The position numbers and the translations under genes are program-made. Of a stretch of 16,124 bases of DNA, positions 1 through 6,161 are shown piece by piece. Source of the stretch: JBCDLI01 sp038745535 (lineage in GTDB: Bacteria; Pseudomonadota; Alphaproteobacteria; Rhizobiales; Rhizobiaceae); assembly GCA_038745535.1 (NCBI GenBank), contig JBCDLI010000058.1, forward strand, positions 1-16,124. Reading direction: 5' to 3'. Under the pieces are notes generated by a model. That model searched no databases. It was not told the DNA's origin and worked only from the letters and a program-made list of their open reading frames with translations. The number at the start of each line of letters is the position of its first letter. The first letter of the stretch is position 1.

Positions 1-128
1 AGATAATCAGCGTTCTCGGCATCGACGGCAGCAATCACACGGTCGAGAAAATCCGAGCGTATAGCGCCGAGTTCGGAATAGATTCCGTCGTTTTCGTTCG
101 GCGTTTGTGATGTGGAAGACGTGTCCAT
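1..128 (-). CDS. mgtE: Magnesium transporter MgtE, N-terminal fragment (partial)
   Basis: The minus strand is open from an ATG at 126-128 to the window edge, giving 42 codons plus two bases. The peptide carries a pattern (GIYSELGAIRSDFLDRV, about residues 15-31, then IAAVDAENADYL) that I recognise from the start of rhizobial MgtE proteins, just before the cytoplasmic MgtE_N domain. MgtE is an inner-membrane Mg2+ channel gated by its cytoplasmic N and CBS domains; none of those domains lies inside the window. The ribosome-binding site is weak (a TAAGA-like stretch about 8 bases upstream). It lies downstream of yidD on the same strand, separated by 96 bases that contain a short hairpin, so it may have its own promoter. 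The assignment rests on a short stretch only; another protein with a similar acidic N-terminus is possible. Confidence 0.6.
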   Translation of the reverse strand, partial: MDTSSTSQTPNENDGIYSELGAIRSDFLDRVIAAVDAENADY

Positions 129-179
129 TTCGAATCTTACGCGTGTGTTGATGCTCTTCAGATTACATATCGCGCTTAC

Positions 180-198
180 TTCGCTGCGCCACAGCGAA
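180..198. repeat. Inverted repeat between yidD and mgtE
   Basis: TTCGCTG at 180-186 and CAGCGAA at 192-198 form a perfect 7-base stem with a 5-base loop. No T-run follows it on the minus strand, so it is not a standard intrinsic terminator for yidD. It may be a leader structure of the downstream mgtE-like gene or an operator, or it may be chance. Confidence 0.35.
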
Positions 199-224
199 CG
201 ACACTTTCTTTCCGGTAATCGACG

Positions 225-512
225 TCAGAAATTTTCAGGAACGTTGTCGATGCCCTGCGTGCCGCCGGGGCCACATCGCGACAGCCGCCTGAGCGACAAC
301 CACAGGCCGCGAATAAAACCGTGCCGGGCAAACGCCTCATAGGCATACTCAGAACACGTTGGGATGTGTCGGCAGGTGTTTCCGATGAAGCCCGAGAGCG
401 TCAATTGATAAAGCCGCACAAGCGATGTGCCGATTACCCTACCGGGCGTTCTACGCCACGGACCCGCCCAGTTCCGGCCATTTGAGGGCTTGGTTTTGCA
501 GGCCTCACACAC
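225..512 (-). CDS. yidD: Membrane protein insertion efficiency factor YidD
   Basis: This 95-residue protein matches the YidD (haemolytic domain, PF01809) family. It assists YidC and Sec in inserting inner-membrane proteins and sits at the inner face of the cytoplasmic membrane. The family signature is clear: an amphipathic LVRLYQLTLS segment, then C-x4-PTCSEYAYEA (about residues 47-60), HG at about 64-65, RRLSRCGPGG and a closing GIDNVPENF. The start is a GTG at 510-512, two bases after the stop of the upstream iron-sulfur gene, so translation is probably coupled. A later start before the conserved GPWRRTPGR segment cannot be excluded. In many bacteria yidD sits with rnpA and yidC; in this lineage it is elsewhere, next to an IscU-like gene. 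Confidence 0.93.
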   Translation of the reverse strand: MCEACKTKPSNGRNWAGPWRRTPGRVIGTSLVRLYQLTLSGFIGNTCRHIPTCSEYAYEAFARHGFIRGLWLSLRRLSRCGPGGTQGIDNVPENF

Positions 513-514
513 GT

Positions 515-967
515 TCAGGCTGGAACTGCGAGCCCACGCTTCGCCTCAATCTCGTCTAGCGCGTCGATAACGGCATCAAATACAAGAAGTGTTGATGCGT
601 GGCGCGCTTTATATTCACGCACAGGCTCAAGATATTTTAGGTCGGCAAAGCGGCCGTCTGGTGCTGGCGCGTTCTCTTTCAGCATCGCGTAGGCAGCAGA
701 ACGTGTGTCACGCAGTTCGTCACCATGGGTCCCAATAATCTGCTCAGCCATTATGGATGCGGTCGCCTGACCAAGCGCACAGGCCCTTACGTGCTGACCA
801 TAATCGGTGACAACGCCCTTATCATCGACGCGCAAATCGATAGTGACCGTTGAACCGCAAAGCTTAGAATGCGCCGAAGCACTGGCGTCCGGTGTATGGA
901 GCCGTGTCGTTGCGCCGATATTGGACGCTAATTCCAGCAATTTTGAATTATAGACCGCGTCAATCAT
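515..967 (-). CDS. IscU/SufU-like (NifU N-domain) iron-sulfur scaffold-type protein
   Basis: This 150-residue cytoplasmic protein has the NifU_N/IscU fold pattern. Two of the three scaffold cysteines are present: C37 in KLCGSTVTID and C63 in VRACALGQATASIM. The position expected for the third cysteine, by alignment of RHASTLLVF with the RIKCATLAW-type stretch of SufU, is Ser125. I recall this two-cysteine form from other alphaproteobacteria, so it looks like a subfamily rather than a broken gene. A role in Fe-S cluster assembly or transfer is likely from the family, but cluster assembly on this protein is unproven. The ATG at 965-967 is preceded by an AAGG-type ribosome-binding site. It is the first gene of a minus-strand unit with yidD and diverges from folE across 188 bases that include a strong palindrome at 1025-1039. 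Confidence 0.85.
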   Translation of the reverse strand: MIDAVYNSKLLELASNIGATTRLHTPDASASAHSKLCGSTVTIDLRVDDKGVVTDYGQHVRACALGQATASIMAEQIIGTHGDELRDTRSAAYAMLKENAPAPDGRFADLKYLEPVREYKARHASTLLVFDAVIDALDEIEAKRGLAVPA

Positions 968-1024
968 GCCTGACCTTTATTTAGCCCTAGCTAAGCCTAC
1001 TCTTCTCTACAGAGATGGTGCCAA

Positions 1025-1039
1025 TGTAATATTATTACA
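1025..1039. promoter_or_regulatory. Perfect 7-1-7 palindrome, candidate Fur-family operator
   Basis: TGTAATATTATTACA is an exact inverted repeat, 7 bases on each side of one central T. Its geometry and AT-rich content resemble the 7-1-7 boxes bound by the Fur superfamily (Fur, Zur, PerR). It sits 58 bases before the start of the iron-sulfur scaffold-type gene and 117 bases before folE, a zinc enzyme, so a metal-responsive regulator acting on one or both genes is plausible. The regulator is not identified. AT-rich palindromes of this size also occur by chance. Confidence 0.4.
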
Positions 1040-1068
1040 CTCGATACGTTGCTGCTTCATATCTAGTA

Positions 1069-1123
1069 TGCGATATTCAGGCTCACAAGCCGATTGTCAC
1101 GAGGGCAAAACGCCCATATCGCA
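1069..1123. repeat. Spaced inverted repeat in the folE upstream region
   Basis: TGCGATAT at 1069-1076 is the exact reverse complement of ATATCGCA at 1116-1123; the arms are 39 bases apart. Inside lies a short GGGC-AAAAC-GCCC hairpin. This could fold in a leader RNA or reflect paired protein sites, but 8-base arms at this distance can be coincidence. Confidence 0.2.
1094..1122 (+). promoter_or_regulatory. Possible sigma-70-type promoter for folE
   Basis: TTGTCA at 1094-1099 matches five of six bases of the -35 consensus and is followed, after exactly 17 bases, by TATCGC at 1117-1122, a poor -10 match. The predicted transcript would start near 1130, about 25 bases before the folE ATG. The -10 element is weak, so this is tentative. 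Confidence 0.22.
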
Positions 1124-1155
1124 CGTGACTAAATGGTGGAACTCGGGAGATCTCT

Positions 1156-1770
1156 ATGGACGCTGTCGTCAAAGACACTTCCCTCGCCAGCAACGAGATT
1201 GATGCTGCAAGACCAACGCAGAAAGAAGCTGAAGAGGCGGTCAAAGTCCTTCTGCGCTGGGCCGGCGACGATCCGGAACGCGAAGGATTACTAGACACGC
1301 CAAAGCGAGTGGCCAAAGCCTATCGCGAACTCTTTGGCGGTTATGACCTTGACCCCCACGATGTGCTTGGCCGCACATTCGAAGAAGTGGCGGGATATGA
1401 TGATCTGGTGCTTGTGAAAGATATTCAGTTTCACTCGCACTGTGAACACCACGTTGTACCGATCATCGGTAAGGCGCATGTGGCCTATCTGCCTGATGGC
1501 AAAGTGCTTGGTCTTTCGAAAATCGCCCGTGTCGTCGACATCTTTGCCCATAGACTGCAAACGCAGGAAACGATGACATCCCAAATTGCAACAGCGATTG
1601 ACGAGTCACTCAATCCTCGCGGCGTAGCGGTCATGATCGAAGCTGAACACATGTGCATGGCGATGCGTGGCATCCGCAAGCAGGGGTCGACGACAATGAC
1701 TACAGCCTTCAAGGGCGCTTTCAAAGAACCCGAAGAACAGCAGCGCTTCATGACGCTGGTTCACGCCTGA
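1156..1770 (+). CDS. folE: GTP cyclohydrolase I
   Basis: This 204-residue protein is GTP cyclohydrolase I (type IA), which converts GTP to 7,8-dihydroneopterin triphosphate, the first step of folate and pterin synthesis, as a cytoplasmic decamer. The zinc ligands are visible: C96 and H99 in FHSHCEHHVVP and C167 in EAEHMCMAMRG. The substrate-pocket segment GLSKIARVVDIFAHRLQTQE (about 119-138) and RKQGSTTMT near residues 174-182 are also typical. The ATG is preceded by GGGAG at a good distance. The roughly 20-residue acidic, helix-forming N-terminus is variable in the family. hisI follows after 81 bases on the same strand, an arrangement I know from related genomes, so the two may be cotranscribed. 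Confidence 0.97.
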   Translation: MDAVVKDTSLASNEIDAARPTQKEAEEAVKVLLRWAGDDPEREGLLDTPKRVAKAYRELFGGYDLDPHDVLGRTFEEVAGYDDLVLVKDIQFHSHCEHHVVPIIGKAHVAYLPDGKVLGLSKIARVVDIFAHRLQTQETMTSQIATAIDESLNPRGVAVMIEAEHMCMAMRGIRKQGSTTMTTAFKGAFKEPEEQQRFMTLVHA

Positions 1771-1851
1771 TCTCACCCGCTGCGATCTAGCCGCGATTGA
1801 ACTTCGGCGGCAACGTAGTTAGCAAGCGGCGGAAATTAGGTTTCGTCCCCC

Positions 1852-2310
1852 ATGACAATATTCACTTTTCAGGCTCCGCCTAGCTCAAAAGAGGAGCTGG
1901 AAGCGGGGACTCAATTCACGCCTCGTTTAAGTGACGACGGACTTATCACGGTGGTTACCCTCGACAATGAAACCGGCGAGGTGGTCATGGTCGCGCACAT
2001 GAACGCAGATGCGCTTTCGCTGACATTGGAAACGGGAATTGCGCACTATTGGTCACGCTCCCGCCAAAGCCTGTGGAAGAAGGGGGAAACCTCCGGCAAC
2101 CAGCAATTGGTGAAAGAAATTCGCACCGATTGCGACCAGGACGTACTGACGCTGCGTGTCGAAACACAAGGCGACAATGCGAACTGCCACACGGGCCGCA
2201 AGACCTGTTTTTACCGCATCGTGGACACACATGACGGTGTGGCTAGCCTCCGGTTTGATGCAAACAGGACCCCGATCTTCGACCCCGAAGACGTTTATGG
2301 CAAATCCTGA
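1852..2310 (+). CDS. hisI: Phosphoribosyl-AMP cyclohydrolase
   Basis: This 152-residue protein catalyses the third step of histidine synthesis, opening the adenine ring of phosphoribosyl-AMP. The family marks are SRSRQSLWKKGETSGN (residues 68-83), the Mg-binding cluster D93-C94-D95-x-D97, and CHTGRKTCF (112-120). Together they supply the zinc cysteines C94, C112 and C119. It is the stand-alone cyclohydrolase; no HisE pyrophosphohydrolase domain is fused, as is usual in alphaproteobacteria. The ribosome-binding site is poor (an AGG about 13 bases upstream of the ATG), which fits dependence on an upstream transcript from folE. It converges with the rhomboid gene, with 14 bases between the stops. 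Confidence 0.96.
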   Translation: MTIFTFQAPPSSKEELEAGTQFTPRLSDDGLITVVTLDNETGEVVMVAHMNADALSLTLETGIAHYWSRSRQSLWKKGETSGNQQLVKEIRTDCDQDVLTLRVETQGDNANCHTGRKTCFYRIVDTHDGVASLRFDANRTPIFDPEDVYGKS

Positions 2311-2324
2311 CTGCGCTACGCTCG

Positions 2325-3062
2325 TTAGGGTTTGCGATCAATGAACCCGATCAGCAAAAACCCTGCAAGCAGACCGCCTATATGGGCTTCCCAAGCGATT
2401 GAGCGGTCTCCGGCAATGCCCATAAATCCGGTGCCGGAAAGATAATTTACCACCACCCAAACGATCAAAAACCCGACCACACTAGGGATTTTGAGTGTCT
2501 GGAGAATGGACATGCGCCCGGCGACAAAGCCGCGGCGCGGATGCTTCCCATCGGTCCGAAATCCAAAGCGTGCCGCAGCACCCATGAAGCCAGAGACTGC
2601 GCCTGACGCGCCGATTAAAGGCACTTCGTCCCCGAAATAGAGCATCAAATGAAAACCGGCAGCGCATGCGCTGGTAATGATCCAGAATAAGACTGTTCGA
2701 TACCACCCCAACCGCCATGCAACCGGACTTCCGAAAGCAACAAGCCAGATCAGATTGATCCCGAGATGTATCCAATCGCCGTGCAATAGCGAATAGGTGA
2801 TCGGTGCGACAATCGTTGGCAAATCGAGTGCGATGAAATCAGGCGCATATCTCAATGGAATAAAGGCAAAGAAAATGATCAGCTGTCGGTTGAGGTCGAA
2901 GTCCGCCATTTCAGTGCGAAATATGTGCAGACCGACGCAAGCCATCGAAAAAAATATCAAAATGACGGGGATATTCAGTGCCGGTTGAGGTTGGGTTTGA
3001 AGCCCCTCACCGTCTTCGGGCGTATTTGTCTTGCGCTCTTGCTGGGGGTCACTGTCAGACAT
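2325..3062 (-). CDS. Rhomboid family intramembrane serine protease
   Basis: This 245-residue inner-membrane protein has a polar N-terminus of about 28 residues followed by roughly six to seven hydrophobic segments. The rhomboid catalytic elements are complete: H99-x3-N103 in HGDWIHLGINLIWL, the nucleophile S153 in GASGAVSG, and the catalytic H227 in AHIGGLLAG. Rhomboids cleave single-pass membrane proteins within the membrane; the substrate here is unknown. The length and loop pattern match the rhomboid that follows hisI in other rhizobia. The ATG has no strong ribosome-binding site, and a terminator-like hairpin lies 42 bases upstream on the same strand, so expression may involve attenuation or a promoter close to the start. 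Confidence 0.93.
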   Translation of the reverse strand: MSDSDPQQERKTNTPEDGEGLQTQPQPALNIPVILIFFSMACVGLHIFRTEMADFDLNRQLIIFFAFIPLRYAPDFIALDLPTIVAPITYSLLHGDWIHLGINLIWLVAFGSPVAWRLGWYRTVLFWIITSACAAGFHLMLYFGDEVPLIGASGAVSGFMGAAARFGFRTDGKHPRRGFVAGRMSILQTLKIPSVVGFLIVWVVVNYLSGTGFMGIAGDRSIAWEAHIGGLLAGFLLIGFIDRKP

Positions 3063-3103
3063 AACCGTGTGCTAGCCCATCAGTTGTAAAAGGCCAGTCC
3101 CAC

Positions 3104-3136
3104 AAAAAGAAAAGGCCATCCAAAATTTGGATGGCC
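3104..3136 (-). terminator. Strong intrinsic terminator with no obvious upstream gene
   Basis: GGCCATCCAAA at 3114-3124 and TTTGGATGGCC at 3126-3136 form an 11-base perfect inverted repeat (about 8-9 bp of stem once a loop is allowed). Read on the minus strand it is followed by TTTTCTTTTT (3113 down to 3104), the layout of a Rho-independent terminator. No minus-strand gene ends here: the rhomboid gene starts downstream and the PAS gene upstream is on the other strand. It may end a small RNA or act as a leader attenuator. Confidence 0.7.
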
Positions 3137-3220
3137 CGGGCCCCTGCCCACCGAATTTGCTGTGACTGAACTGTCTTCGGCACAACACCACATCGCAGCC
3201 TGCGGGGCAACGTTAGGCTC

Positions 3221-3236
3221 CTGTTAAGGTTAACAG
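3221..3236. promoter_or_regulatory. Perfect inverted repeat upstream of the PAS gene
   Basis: CTGTTAAGGTTAACAG is an exact 7-2-7 inverted repeat in the divergent region between the rhomboid and PAS genes. It contains a GTTAAC core of the sort seen in half-sites of the cell-cycle regulator CtrA, but the spacing does not match the full TTAA-N7-TTAA consensus. A dimeric repressor site is as likely. Confidence 0.35.
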
Positions 3237-3248
3237 CGCGGCGGAAAA

Positions 3249-3263
3249 ACCTCGGTCCGAGGT
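3249..3263. promoter_or_regulatory. Second palindrome upstream of the PAS gene
   Basis: ACCTCGGTCCGAGGT is an exact 7-1-7 palindrome, 94 bases before the likely PAS start. On the minus strand it is directly followed by TTTT, so it could also be a weak minus-strand terminator, although a usable loop leaves only about five base pairs of stem. Its closeness to the 3221-3236 repeat suggests a compact control region. Confidence 0.3.
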
Positions 3264-3357
3264 GGTACGGCACATGAAGCCGCAGGCGTATCGGCGGGAT
3301 GGATCGCCGTTTTGTTCCACGCTGGCACATGTTGGCGAGCACACGCGCGAGATTAAC

Positions 3358-4020
3358 ATGCTCATAAATCAAAATACCTCTCGGGTGTTCGATTATTGGA
3401 AATCAAAACGTCAAAACGGCGATATCCCCCACCGACGCGACATAGAACCTTCCGCACTTGGAAGAGCACTCGGTAGCGTGTGTCTTCTCCGCCAAACGGA
3501 TCGTGATGCTGCATACAGATTTGCGCTAGCTGGTTCTCGTTTGGGCCTCATACTTGGTCGCGAACTTACCGGCGACTTGGGCGCATCCCTTTTTCATCGC
3601 GATAGTTGTCATTTGAGCCAACAGGCATTCAGCGTTATTGCCGAAGAAGCAGTTGGCGTTGTGCTTGAGTTGACCGGAACAAGCGCACGAGATCGGGAAC
3701 TTCGGTTTGAAGCTGTCATGCTCCCACTCACCTCGACAGATGGTCAAACAATCATCATGGCCGCGATAGAACCTCACGAAGTGACCGCTTGGCTTGGCAG
3801 CGACGCCGTTGTCTCGATGCGAATTGATACGCTTCGCGTTATCAACATTGAGGAGGAGTTGTTCGCAATACGCAGTCGCCCGGCGGTGCCCATCCCATTC
3901 CGCAGTCATCACCATCGCGACTTGAACCGCCAACTTCGTGTCATCGACGGCAATAATGGCGTGGGTCCCAGGAGCAATCGAGATGTTCAGCTTCAGGTAA
4001 TCGAGTGCGGCATGCAATGA
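3358..4020 (+). CDS. PAS_5-family PAS domain protein
   Basis: With the ATG at 3358 the protein has 220 residues. The frame is open further upstream (ATG at 3262), but the extra 32 residues look unlike the family, whereas MLINQNTSRVFDYWKSKR matches the usual start (xTxxxFDYWxxxR). It then shows the pattern of the PAS_5 family (PF07310): IEPSALGRALGSVCLL, YRFALAGSRLGLILGRELTG, and a later LPLTSTDGQTIIMAAIEP followed by WLG. No output domain is attached and no membrane segment is seen, so it is probably a cytoplasmic small-ligand or redox sensor, or a partner protein. The last 45 or so residues, rich in His and Arg, look less family-like. PilZ and BTLCP genes follow on the same strand. The ligand and the output are unknown. 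Confidence 0.75.
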   Translation: MLINQNTSRVFDYWKSKRQNGDIPHRRDIEPSALGRALGSVCLLRQTDRDAAYRFALAGSRLGLILGRELTGDLGASLFHRDSCHLSQQAFSVIAEEAVGVVLELTGTSARDRELRFEAVMLPLTSTDGQTIIMAAIEPHEVTAWLGSDAVVSMRIDTLRVINIEEELFAIRSRPAVPIPFRSHHHRDLNRQLRVIDGNNGVGPRSNRDVQLQVIECGMQ

Positions 4021-4155
4021 GGCCATCAAGCGATAACGCTATGCGCAAAAAGTGTCTCAAAATTGGACTGTAAAATTTCGCGAGTGCCCATAACCCTTAC
4101 TGAATTTTAAATCTTTGCCGACAGTTTGCAGGCTCACAGTTTACAGAGTTTCGAA

Positions 4156-4761
4156 ATGTTAGCGGCACCTGCACAGCAAACCTCAACTAGCCCCGTGACC
4201 AGTCGCTTTCAGCGTGTCGACGTTGATCTGCACGGTCGCCTTATGCTTCCAGACCGCACGGAGCACGAGTGTCACGTTACACAGATGTCACCGGGGACCG
4301 CGAAACTGAGAACCTCTGGAGAGGGGTCGGTCGGCGAACGCGTTATTGCGTATATCGATCATATCGGCCGAATAGTAGGCACCATCACGAAAACGAACCC
4401 GAGCGGGTTTTCAATTGAGTTCGATCTGTCAGCAAAAAAACGCGAACGCGTCTCGGCAAGATTGACGTGGCTGACCAATAAGCACGAACTAAACCTTCCT
4501 GAGGATCGCCGTCACGAACGTTTGGTGCCCAAGCGGCAAATCAATACGCTTTCACTCGGCGATGGCCGCGAATACTCCTGTCAAATTCTCGATCTGTCGC
4601 TTTCGGGCGCGGCACTTGAGATAGCCGTTCGCCCTGCGATCGGGACACCGGTCACTCTAGGAAATCTGCGCGGCCGTATAGTCCGTCATTTCGATGACGG
4701 TGTGGCAATCGAGTTTGCCCACGTACAACAGCGTGGCACTTTCGATACATTTTTTTCCTAG
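4156..4761 (+). CDS. Tandem PilZ domain protein, probable cyclic di-GMP receptor
   Basis: With the ATG at 4156 the protein has 201 residues; a TTG at 4126 in the same frame is a less likely start. Two PilZ units are visible. The first (about residues 17-95) has RFQR instead of RxxxR and QMSPGT instead of the [DN]xSxxG box, so it is degenerate. The second (about 117-200) has R118-RHE-R122 and D146-L-S-L-S-G151, both canonical cyclic di-GMP contacts. The linker LTWLTNKHELNLPEDRRHERLVP is strongly conserved in rhizobial relatives as I remember them. PilZ proteins of this kind alter motility, exopolysaccharide or surface attachment; the partner here is not evident. It lies between the PAS gene (135 bases upstream) and a secreted peptidase (133 bases downstream), both on the same strand. 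Confidence 0.88.
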   Translation: MLAAPAQQTSTSPVTSRFQRVDVDLHGRLMLPDRTEHECHVTQMSPGTAKLRTSGEGSVGERVIAYIDHIGRIVGTITKTNPSGFSIEFDLSAKKRERVSARLTWLTNKHELNLPEDRRHERLVPKRQINTLSLGDGREYSCQILDLSLSGAALEIAVRPAIGTPVTLGNLRGRIVRHFDDGVAIEFAHVQQRGTFDTFFS

Positions 4762-4834
4762 GCCGCACTCGCGTTAGACTCAATTTGCAGCGAATTTTAT
4801 CAGAATTTTCCGCGTATTCGCATCAAAGTCTGGC

Positions 4835-4851
4835 TTCACTTTTCGCGTGAA
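4835..4851. promoter_or_regulatory. Inverted repeat upstream of the BTLCP peptidase gene
   Basis: TTCACTTTTCGCGTGAA has 5-base arms TTCAC and GTGAA around a 7-base centre, 43 bases before the ATG of the peptidase gene. This is where an operator or a core promoter would lie. No regulator can be named and short arms like these are common by chance. Confidence 0.22.
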
Positions 4852-4894
4852 ATAAAACTGTTCTTGCCAATGTGCCCTCCAGCGGAGGGTAAAA

Positions 4895-5500
4895 ATGACA
4901 AGAACACTGCTAAACCGTAGTCGCAAAACCACCATCCCGGCGTTCGTATTCAGTCTCGTCGCCACGTCAGTCGCCTATGGCAACACGACTGCGATGAGGA
5001 CGACAGGCATAACGACCCAGCCTATTGGCCATCATACCTTCTGCAAAGCGCTCCCTCAGGAATGCAAACGGAACCGCGCCGTTTCACCTGAGCAAATGAC
5101 GGACGCGCGATGGGCGGCCCTTCACCAGATAAATGCGAAGGTGAACGACGCGATTGTTCCAAAAACCGACATGGAAATTTGGGGGATCAACGAGCTTTGG
5201 TCCTATCCGGAGACTGTTGGCGACTGCGAAGACTACGTGCTTTTGAAACGGCATTTGCTGCAACAAGCAGGTTTTTCACCTGCCAATCTGCTGATCACAG
5301 TCGTGCGGCAGGAAAATGGTGATGGCCATGCCGTGCTTACAGTGCGAACCAGCGAAGGCGATGTGGTTTTGGACAATCTTCAAAACGAAATCCGCAGTTG
5401 GCGCATGACGGAGTATCGTTATCTGAAGCGCCAGACGCCCGAGCACTCGGGCCGTTGGGAAGATATCGCCGACTCCCGCACCCTTATCGCATCCAATTGA
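4895..5500 (+). CDS. Secreted transglutaminase-like cysteine peptidase (BTLCP, PF06035)
   Basis: This 201-residue protein begins with a signal peptide (basic RSRK, then a hydrophobic AFVFSLVATSVAYG ending near residue 29), so it is predicted to be periplasmic. The catalytic triad of the bacterial transglutaminase-like cysteine proteinases is present: C111 in VGDCEDYVLLKR, H145 in GDGHAVLTVRT, and D160 in VVLDNLQNEI. The family includes LapG, which releases surface adhesins under cyclic di-GMP control, but this protein belongs to the short stand-alone rhizobial group whose substrates are unknown. The ATG has an excellent ribosome-binding site, GGAGGG. The two cysteines C50 and C57 in the mature N-terminal part could form a disulfide. 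The gene is closed by the terminator at 5544-5574. Confidence 0.9.
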   Translation: MTRTLLNRSRKTTIPAFVFSLVATSVAYGNTTAMRTTGITTQPIGHHTFCKALPQECKRNRAVSPEQMTDARWAALHQINAKVNDAIVPKTDMEIWGINELWSYPETVGDCEDYVLLKRHLLQQAGFSPANLLITVVRQENGDGHAVLTVRTSEGDVVLDNLQNEIRSWRMTEYRYLKRQTPEHSGRWEDIADSRTLIASN

Positions 5501-5543
5501 GATTTCCGGTCTAGTCCCCAATCCCCATCCCACCGACCGGAAT

Positions 5544-5574
5544 AGCCGACCGCCGAAAGGTGGTCGGCTTTTTT
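5544..5574 (+). terminator. Intrinsic terminator after the BTLCP gene
   Basis: AGCCGACCGCC (5544-5554), a GAAA tetraloop, and GGTGGTCGGCT (5559-5569) make an 11-base-pair stem with one G-T pair, followed by six Ts (5569-5574). It lies 43 bases after the peptidase stop and ends 10 bases before the stop of the convergent carbonic anhydrase gene. No T-run is seen on the other strand, so it acts mainly on the plus-strand transcript. Confidence 0.93.
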
Positions 5575-5584
5575 GCACAAACGT

Positions 5585-6115
5585 CTATCCAACTGGCTTC
5601 ATGTCTCGCGCGAAACGCTTGCCATTATCAACGTAGTGCTTCGCTGAAATTCGCAGTGCCTCAATTGCCTTATCATCCAGCGTTCTGATCGCCTTTGCAG
5701 GCGCCCCAACAATAAGCGAGTTGTCGGGAAAGGTTTTGCGCTCCGTCACCAGAGCGCCTGCGCCGACCAGACAATTTTCGCCAATGACCGCGCCGTTCAG
5801 GACAATCGCGCCCATTCCGATGAGCGAATTGTCACCAATAGTGCACCCATGGAGAAGAGCCCGATGTCCAATTGTGCACCCCTCACCTATCGTAAGTGGA
5901 TACCCCATGTCGGTGTGGAGGATTGAGTGCTCCTGCAGATTAGTACGTGGACCAATTATAATGGGCTCGTTGTCACCACGGACAGCTGTACCAAACCAGA
6001 TGTTCACGTCAGCGCCGATCTCCACGTGACCGATAATGTTGGCATCGGCGGCGATAAATGCCGGCGATCCCCCCACTTCCTTCGGTTTCAGATCACCAAG
6101 TGAATAGTACGCCAT
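5585..6115 (-). CDS. Gamma-class carbonic anhydrase-like hexapeptide-repeat protein
   Basis: With the ATG at 6113-6115 the protein has 176 residues. I chose this start because GGAGG lies 5 bases upstream and because MAYYSLGDLKP resembles family starts; the frame is open further upstream to 6160. It is a left-handed beta-helix built of hexapeptide repeats. The RGDNEPIIIGPRTNLQEHSILH block (46-67) gives R46, D48 and Q61. The three zinc histidines of gamma-carbonic anhydrases match H67, H84 and H89. Family members (YrdA/CaiE/PaaY type) hydrate CO2 or act as thioesterases on hydroxycinnamoyl-CoA; activity varies and cannot be read from sequence. A C-terminal helix (EALRISAKHYVDNGKRF) helps trimerise. 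It is preceded by a small membrane protein gene, probably in the same transcript. Confidence 0.92.
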   Translation of the reverse strand: MAYYSLGDLKPKEVGGSPAFIAADANIIGHVEIGADVNIWFGTAVRGDNEPIIIGPRTNLQEHSILHTDMGYPLTIGEGCTIGHRALLHGCTIGDNSLIGMGAIVLNGAVIGENCLVGAGALVTERKTFPDNSLIVGAPAKAIRTLDDKAIEALRISAKHYVDNGKRFARDMKPVG

Positions 6116-6161
6116 CTGTCCTCCCTCGCGTCTAGCTTCGAGAACCATGCGCTGATGCACG

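Larger units (their letters stand above)
3137..3350 (-). ncRNA. Candidate small RNA ending at the 3104-3136 terminator
   Basis: About 210 bases lie on the minus strand between the divergent PAS gene and the terminator, without a convincing reading frame. They can form several short stems, such as CTGTTAA/TTAACAG (3221-3236) and AGCCT/AGGCT, and the region ends in a strong terminator. I could not match it to 6S, SRP, tmRNA, RNase P or tRNA features. The limits given are the maximal interval, not a mapped 5' end. The alternative is an untranslated leader of the rhomboid gene. Confidence 0.25.

Noticed and set aside
966..1202. 78-codon plus-strand open frame before folE
   Set aside because: It overlaps the real folE start in another frame, contains the palindromic control region and has no recognisable protein features.
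3055..3372. 105-codon minus-strand open frame across the rhomboid/PAS gap
   Set aside because: The peptide is Arg-rich and low in family-like patterns, crosses a terminator hairpin and overlaps both flanking gene starts. A non-coding transcript explains the region better.
3526..4029. 167-codon minus-strand open frame opposite the PAS gene
   Set aside because: It overlaps the PAS_5 gene almost completely, and its translation shows no recognisable domain, whereas the plus-strand frame matches a known family.
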